A DNA stretch of 51,728 bases from Flavobacterium taihuense (GTDB lineage: Bacteria > Bacteroidota > Bacteroidia > Flavobacteriales > Flavobacteriaceae): the NCBI RefSeq assembly GCF_019351435.1, contig NZ_JAHWYN010000023.1, positions 1 to 51,728 on the forward strand, written 5' to 3'. Below the pieces are notes generated by a model. The model made no database searches and was not told where the DNA came from. It worked only from the letters and a program-made list of their open reading frames with translations. The translations under genes were made by a program, and so were the position numbers. Numbering within the stretch: the stretch's first letter is position 1; every line of letters starts with the position of its first letter. Shown one piece after another: positions 49,601-51,728 of the stretch.

Positions 49601-51728
49601 AGAACCTCCCGTTGGTAAACTTACCGTAATCGAAGCATAATTATTTCCATTTCCTGTCGTACAACCATATTGAACTGGTACCGGTGCAGATACCACAATT
49701 GGATTCGGCTGAATCACATCAATAGTTTGCGTAGCCTTACAATTTCTTTCAGAAGTAACAACAACTGTATAAGTACCTGCAGCTAAACCACTAAATAAAT
49801 TAGAGCTTTGAGGCGTTCCTCCATTTAAACTGTACAAATACTCTGGATTATCATTTACTCCTGCTGCTGGAGTATCCATAGTTGCTGTAATAGTTCCATC
49901 TGAACCACCATTACAAGTAACGGGAGTCCTAACTAAAACAAATCCAGTAATTGGAGTCGCTAATTTTAAATCAATTGGAACAAATACTTCACATAAAGTA
50001 GTAGTATCACGAACACCTATAACATGATTTCCAGCAGGAACTGATACGAAAGGAATTGCAGTTCCAAAAGCACCTCCATCAATATTATAAACATAGTTCC
50101 CTGAACCCCCTGTAGTTGCCACTGCAACCACACCATCGCCATTTGCACAACTAGGCGAAGAAGTTACAGTTGGTATTAAAATTAATGGATTTAAAATTGT
50201 GACTGGTGTAACACCAGAAATACATCCATTAGCATCTTTCACAATCACATTATAATTTCCTGGCGCATTCACCGTAATAACATTGTCTGATTGATAACTA
50301 ACTCCATCCACACTGTATAATAACACAGTGCTATATCCTGTAGCCGTCACAGTAATATCATAAGTGCCTGTTGCACTAGGACATTGCGTAGCAACAGCAG
50401 CAGTAATAACTGGATTAGCATCTTTAAGAATAGATTGTGGATTATTGGCATCACAACCATTAGCATCTTTAACATATACGATCCAATTCATATCGACACC
50501 GTTATTGGTGTCCACTGTAAATTGATCAATTCCAACAAAACTAGTTACCGAAGGAACTGGATCAGAAGCTTTAGCAATAGCATATTTGTAAGGTGCAGTT
50601 CCTCCTGCTGCTGCTATAGTAACGATAGTATTATTAGTCTTACAATTAATATTAGTTGCAGAAGAAGTTGAATTTAAAGCTAATGCAGGTTCACTAACAG
50701 CAAAATTAGTAACAGTAGCGACACAACCTGAAACACGATCAGTCACGGTGAAGGAATAACTACCTGCTGGTAATCCAGTATAACTAATTACATCGCCGGT
50801 TTGTGTAAACGCACCTGCAGCAGGTGACAAATCGAAAGTATAATTACCCGAAGTAATATAATTAGAAACTAAGAAATTCACTGCCCCAGTATTACCACCA
50901 TTACAATAAACGTCATTTACTAATGCCGCAGTTACGGCAATTTTGTCTGCTTCTTCTACTAATATTGCTTTAGTGATACTACAGCCATTCTTGTCCGTTA
51001 CTTTTATGATATATGTATTTGGAGCAAGATTTATAAAGTTATTTGTAGCGCTTGGAGCTGTTACAGCCGATGCCGGAGAAATAATTTGATATGTATATGG
51101 CAATACACCTCCCGTAACAGTATTTACAGTAATGGTAGCAACAGTTCCTGGTGTACTACAATAAATTGGACTAGCTGTAATAGCCATATCAGTTGGTGGT
51201 GTGTATGGATCAACAATAGCTACACCATTTACACTACAACCATTTGCGTCAAGAACCATATAGTTTATAGTTTGTGCAGTGCCCACAGAGAATGATGCTG
51301 ATACTTGGAAAGTAACTCCACCATCAAAACTATAAGTATAACCAGGAGTTCCTCCTCCTGGAGTAATTGTCACTATTGCATCTTGCGATGTATTGGCTGT
51401 ATCACAACCGAATGGTGTCACCAAATGTGATGCAGTTACTGCTGTTGGCTCCGTAATAGAAACAGAAATAGCAGCTGATAAACACATTTTAGCATCTCTA
51501 ACTACAATAGAATAGGTACCAAATGCCAATCCTTTAAAAACATTAGAATTTTGATATGTTCCTCCGTTAATGCTGTATTGGTAAGGTGCAATTCCATTAG
51601 TAGGAGTCAATGTAATAGTTCCATCAGCACCACCAATGCAACTTACATTAGTTTGAGCAAATGTAGCCGTTGGAGTAGTATTTGGAGTTACAATAACATC
51701 TTGAGACTCTGCTTGACAACCTTGGGTA
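46628..51728 (-). CDS. SprB-like giant repeat adhesin with gliding-motility C-terminal domain (N-terminus outside window)
   Basis: An open frame of at least 1,700 codons runs from the stop at 46628 through the right edge of the window; the TTG at 51610 is not the start, since codons continue upstream (TQGCQAESQD...). It contains about 19 repeats of roughly 80-90 residues. Each has a GG-PY-Y-ING-like block, then a turn G-YTV-V-DxxGC and a conserved Cys, as in SprB repeats of Ig-like fold. The C-terminal 90 residues (IPPIFTPTGDGTNDTWKP ... VYDRYGREVG ... GDYWYVLKLRHSKDD) form the gliding motility-associated/T9SS type B sorting domain. It should be secreted by T9SS and displayed on the surface for gliding or adhesion. 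Confidence 0.93.
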   Translation of the reverse strand, partial: TQGCQAESQDVIVTPNTTPTATFAQTNVSCIGGADGTITLTPTNGIAPYQYSINGGTYQNSNVFKGLAFGTYSIVVRDAKMCLSAAISVSITEPTAVTASHLVTPFGCDTANTSQDAIVTITPGGGTPGYTYSFDGGVTFQVSASFSVGTAQTINYMVLDANGCSVNGVAIVDPYTPPTDMAITASPIYCSTPGTVATITVNTVTGGVLPYTYQIISPASAVTAPSATNNFINLAPNTYIIKVTDKNGCSITKAILVEEADKIAVTAALVNDVYCNGGNTGAVNFLVSNYITSGNYTFDLSPAAGAFTQTGDVISYTGLPAGSYSFTVTDRVSGCVATVTNFAVSEPALALNSTSSATNINCKTNNTIVTIAAAGGTAPYKYAIAKASDPVPSVTSFVGIDQFTVDTNNGVDMNWIVYVKDANGCDANNPQSILKDANPVITAAVATQCPSATGTYDITVTATGYSTVLLYSVDGVSYQSDNVITVNAPGNYNVIVKDANGCISGVTPVTILNPLILIPTVTSSPSCANGDGVVAVATTGGSGNYVYNIDGGAFGTAIPFVSVPAGNHVIGVRDTTTLCEVFVPIDLKLATPITGFVLVRTPVTCNGGSDGTITATMDTPAAGVNDNPEYLYSLNGGTPQSSNLFSGLAAGTYTVVVTSERNCKATQTIDVIQPNPIVVSAPVPVQYGCTTGNGNNYASITVSLPTGGSNVYPIYEFVRNGNPIPVQKGDNPIFTETDLLGGSYTINVYDSKGCLGTTTAIINPFVSIDFATSNAVTVTKAISCINDEEIKVNVTTLGTTVPMPTLSYNVKGIGPGSTYNVTDPIPTGQFTGLTVGNYLITVTNPITGCSITKIHYVNEPNTFDLIASNIKNVVCYGSSTGNVDLTLVDNQLVPFDDAGAFDYTITGPVNVSGTALSAGPITIQNLPVGVYTVKAKLTSKPNCDVETIFTIEQPTSLLEIFETHTRITCIPGNDGTISASANGGWPSNYEFELTGPVNVAYSTQSYFTGLVAGLYTVNVKDSNGCIATTTVTLSVPTPIIATASATASMLLCNGDTSGEIKVSPPTGGEGGNYSYILNFVSANPTFSSAPQTTPVFSGLAAGTYSVTVTDGLGCSSAPTTDILIAEPTKVEATLVLASGKTCQTDARLTISATGGTGPYDYSTDSNFATITGSFASSSSDTFSVGLGDHQYYVRDANGCVSFISGNVTINDLTPLSLDLDLSNAVINCNGDVTAVIDATATGGLANYTYTLLDNAKNPVRPIQTQGYFDMLPAGNYIVRVDSGDCQFEKGVIISQPAAPLAAIATALPVTCNGISNGQIVINASGGTGIIQSAISPNLNQFVTTGSFTGLKAGVYDILTQDERGCFISDQLTVSEPDAIVITVVPSSIKQELCVNDKTGAFSITIGGGIAPYSTSLDDLDGTYVPNQVDFVNLSGGEHTVYVKDMNSCITESYVTLNPAVVLNPVADANYDCVNNSPANSVTVTVDPSNTNLSLIQYYLDGSTTPQSSNVFTNLVPGDHIVYAEHANGCLQDSEKFTIDQIDPLAITIDLGELNEIVATVTGGSGVYQYTINGESMESNGKYIYFKSGNYTVTVTDSNGCDASATKYFEFIDIKIPPIFTPTGDGTNDTWKPTNTENYPDIKFVVYDRYGREVGTFGAGQSWDGKYNGTELPMGDYWYVLKLRHSKDDREFIGHFTLYR

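Noticed and set aside
46628..51728. CRISPR-like or tandem DNA repeats in the adhesin region
   Set aside because: The periodicity is at the protein level with strongly diverged DNA; there are no short identical direct repeats with unique spacers.
1..51728. tRNA or rRNA genes
   Set aside because: No GTTCRA-type T-arm with a cloverleaf, and no rRNA-like stretch, was found by reading the intergenic regions.

Overview
The window looks like a chromosomal segment of a Flavobacterium-type member of Bacteroidota. It is AT-rich. It carries type IX secretion hallmarks: a protease with a C-terminal T9SS type A sorting domain, a giant SprB-like repeat adhesin with a gliding-motility (type B) C-terminus, and a PorP/SprF-type barrel beside it. 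Several intergenic regions contain the Bacteroidota -7 element TAnnTTTG, two of them with a TTG 17-21 nt upstream. The species cannot be named from this alone. No rRNA, tRNA, CRISPR array or complete insertion sequence was seen.

Layout. 1-6.5 kb: tail of an IS4-type transposase, class I fumarase, secreted M4 metalloprotease, SpmA/SpmB-like nucleoside-gate membrane protein. 6.7-13.5 kb: a tightly packed light/DNA-repair operon with DUF2452, a flavin reductase, three different photolyase/cryptochrome paralogues (a canonical-fold divergent one, an iron-sulfur 6-4-type, and a Cry-DASH) and a YqjF/DUF2071 protein. Two small genes usually found with such photolyases (TIGR03643 and DUF2256 families) are present only as multi-lesion pseudogenes. 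13.5-15.4 kb: a DEDDy exonuclease, an Ogt-type alkyl-DNA methyltransferase and a cytochrome c lipoprotein. 15.4-22.7 kb: the heme operon on the minus strand (order of transcription hemA, hemC, hemD, hemE, a small unknown gene, a GNAT gene with an early nonsense codon, hemF, hemB). 23-28.2 kb: an envelope/electron-transfer cluster (lipoprotein globin, membrane-anchored HMA-like protein, DUF5777 barrel, OB-fold protein, cytochrome c lipoprotein, two tandem YceI proteins, AraC regulator). 28.3-33.6 kb: hemH, a MATE exporter, hemJ, an NtrY-like histidine kinase split by one stop codon, and an enoyl-CoA hydratase. 33.7-40.5 kb: housekeeping and lipid genes (HD hydrolase, acyl-ACP desaturase, PlsC, rnpA, DUF4349 lipoprotein, S41 protease, GNAT). 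40.6-51.7 kb: DUF4837 lipoprotein, SLT-LysM transglycosylase, pgk, the SprF-like barrel and the SprB-like adhesin, which runs off the right edge.

How the genes work together. The heme genes cover every step from glutamyl-tRNA to protoheme except HemL: HemA, HemB, HemC, HemD, HemE, HemF, HemJ and HemH. They sit around a set of exported heme proteins (two cytochromes c, one globin-like lipoprotein), so heme supply and envelope redox proteins are physically clustered. The photolyase operon pairs three light-driven repair or signalling flavoproteins with a flavin reductase.

The main surprises are signs of gene decay and repeat movement. There are two degraded photolyase-partner genes, nonsense codons in a GNAT gene and a histidine kinase, and a 28-bp intergenic repeat sitting in frame inside hemF. 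There are also two strong palindromes upstream of the photolyase operon and hemH, and a candidate promoter-terminator pair for a small transcript between hemA and the globin gene.
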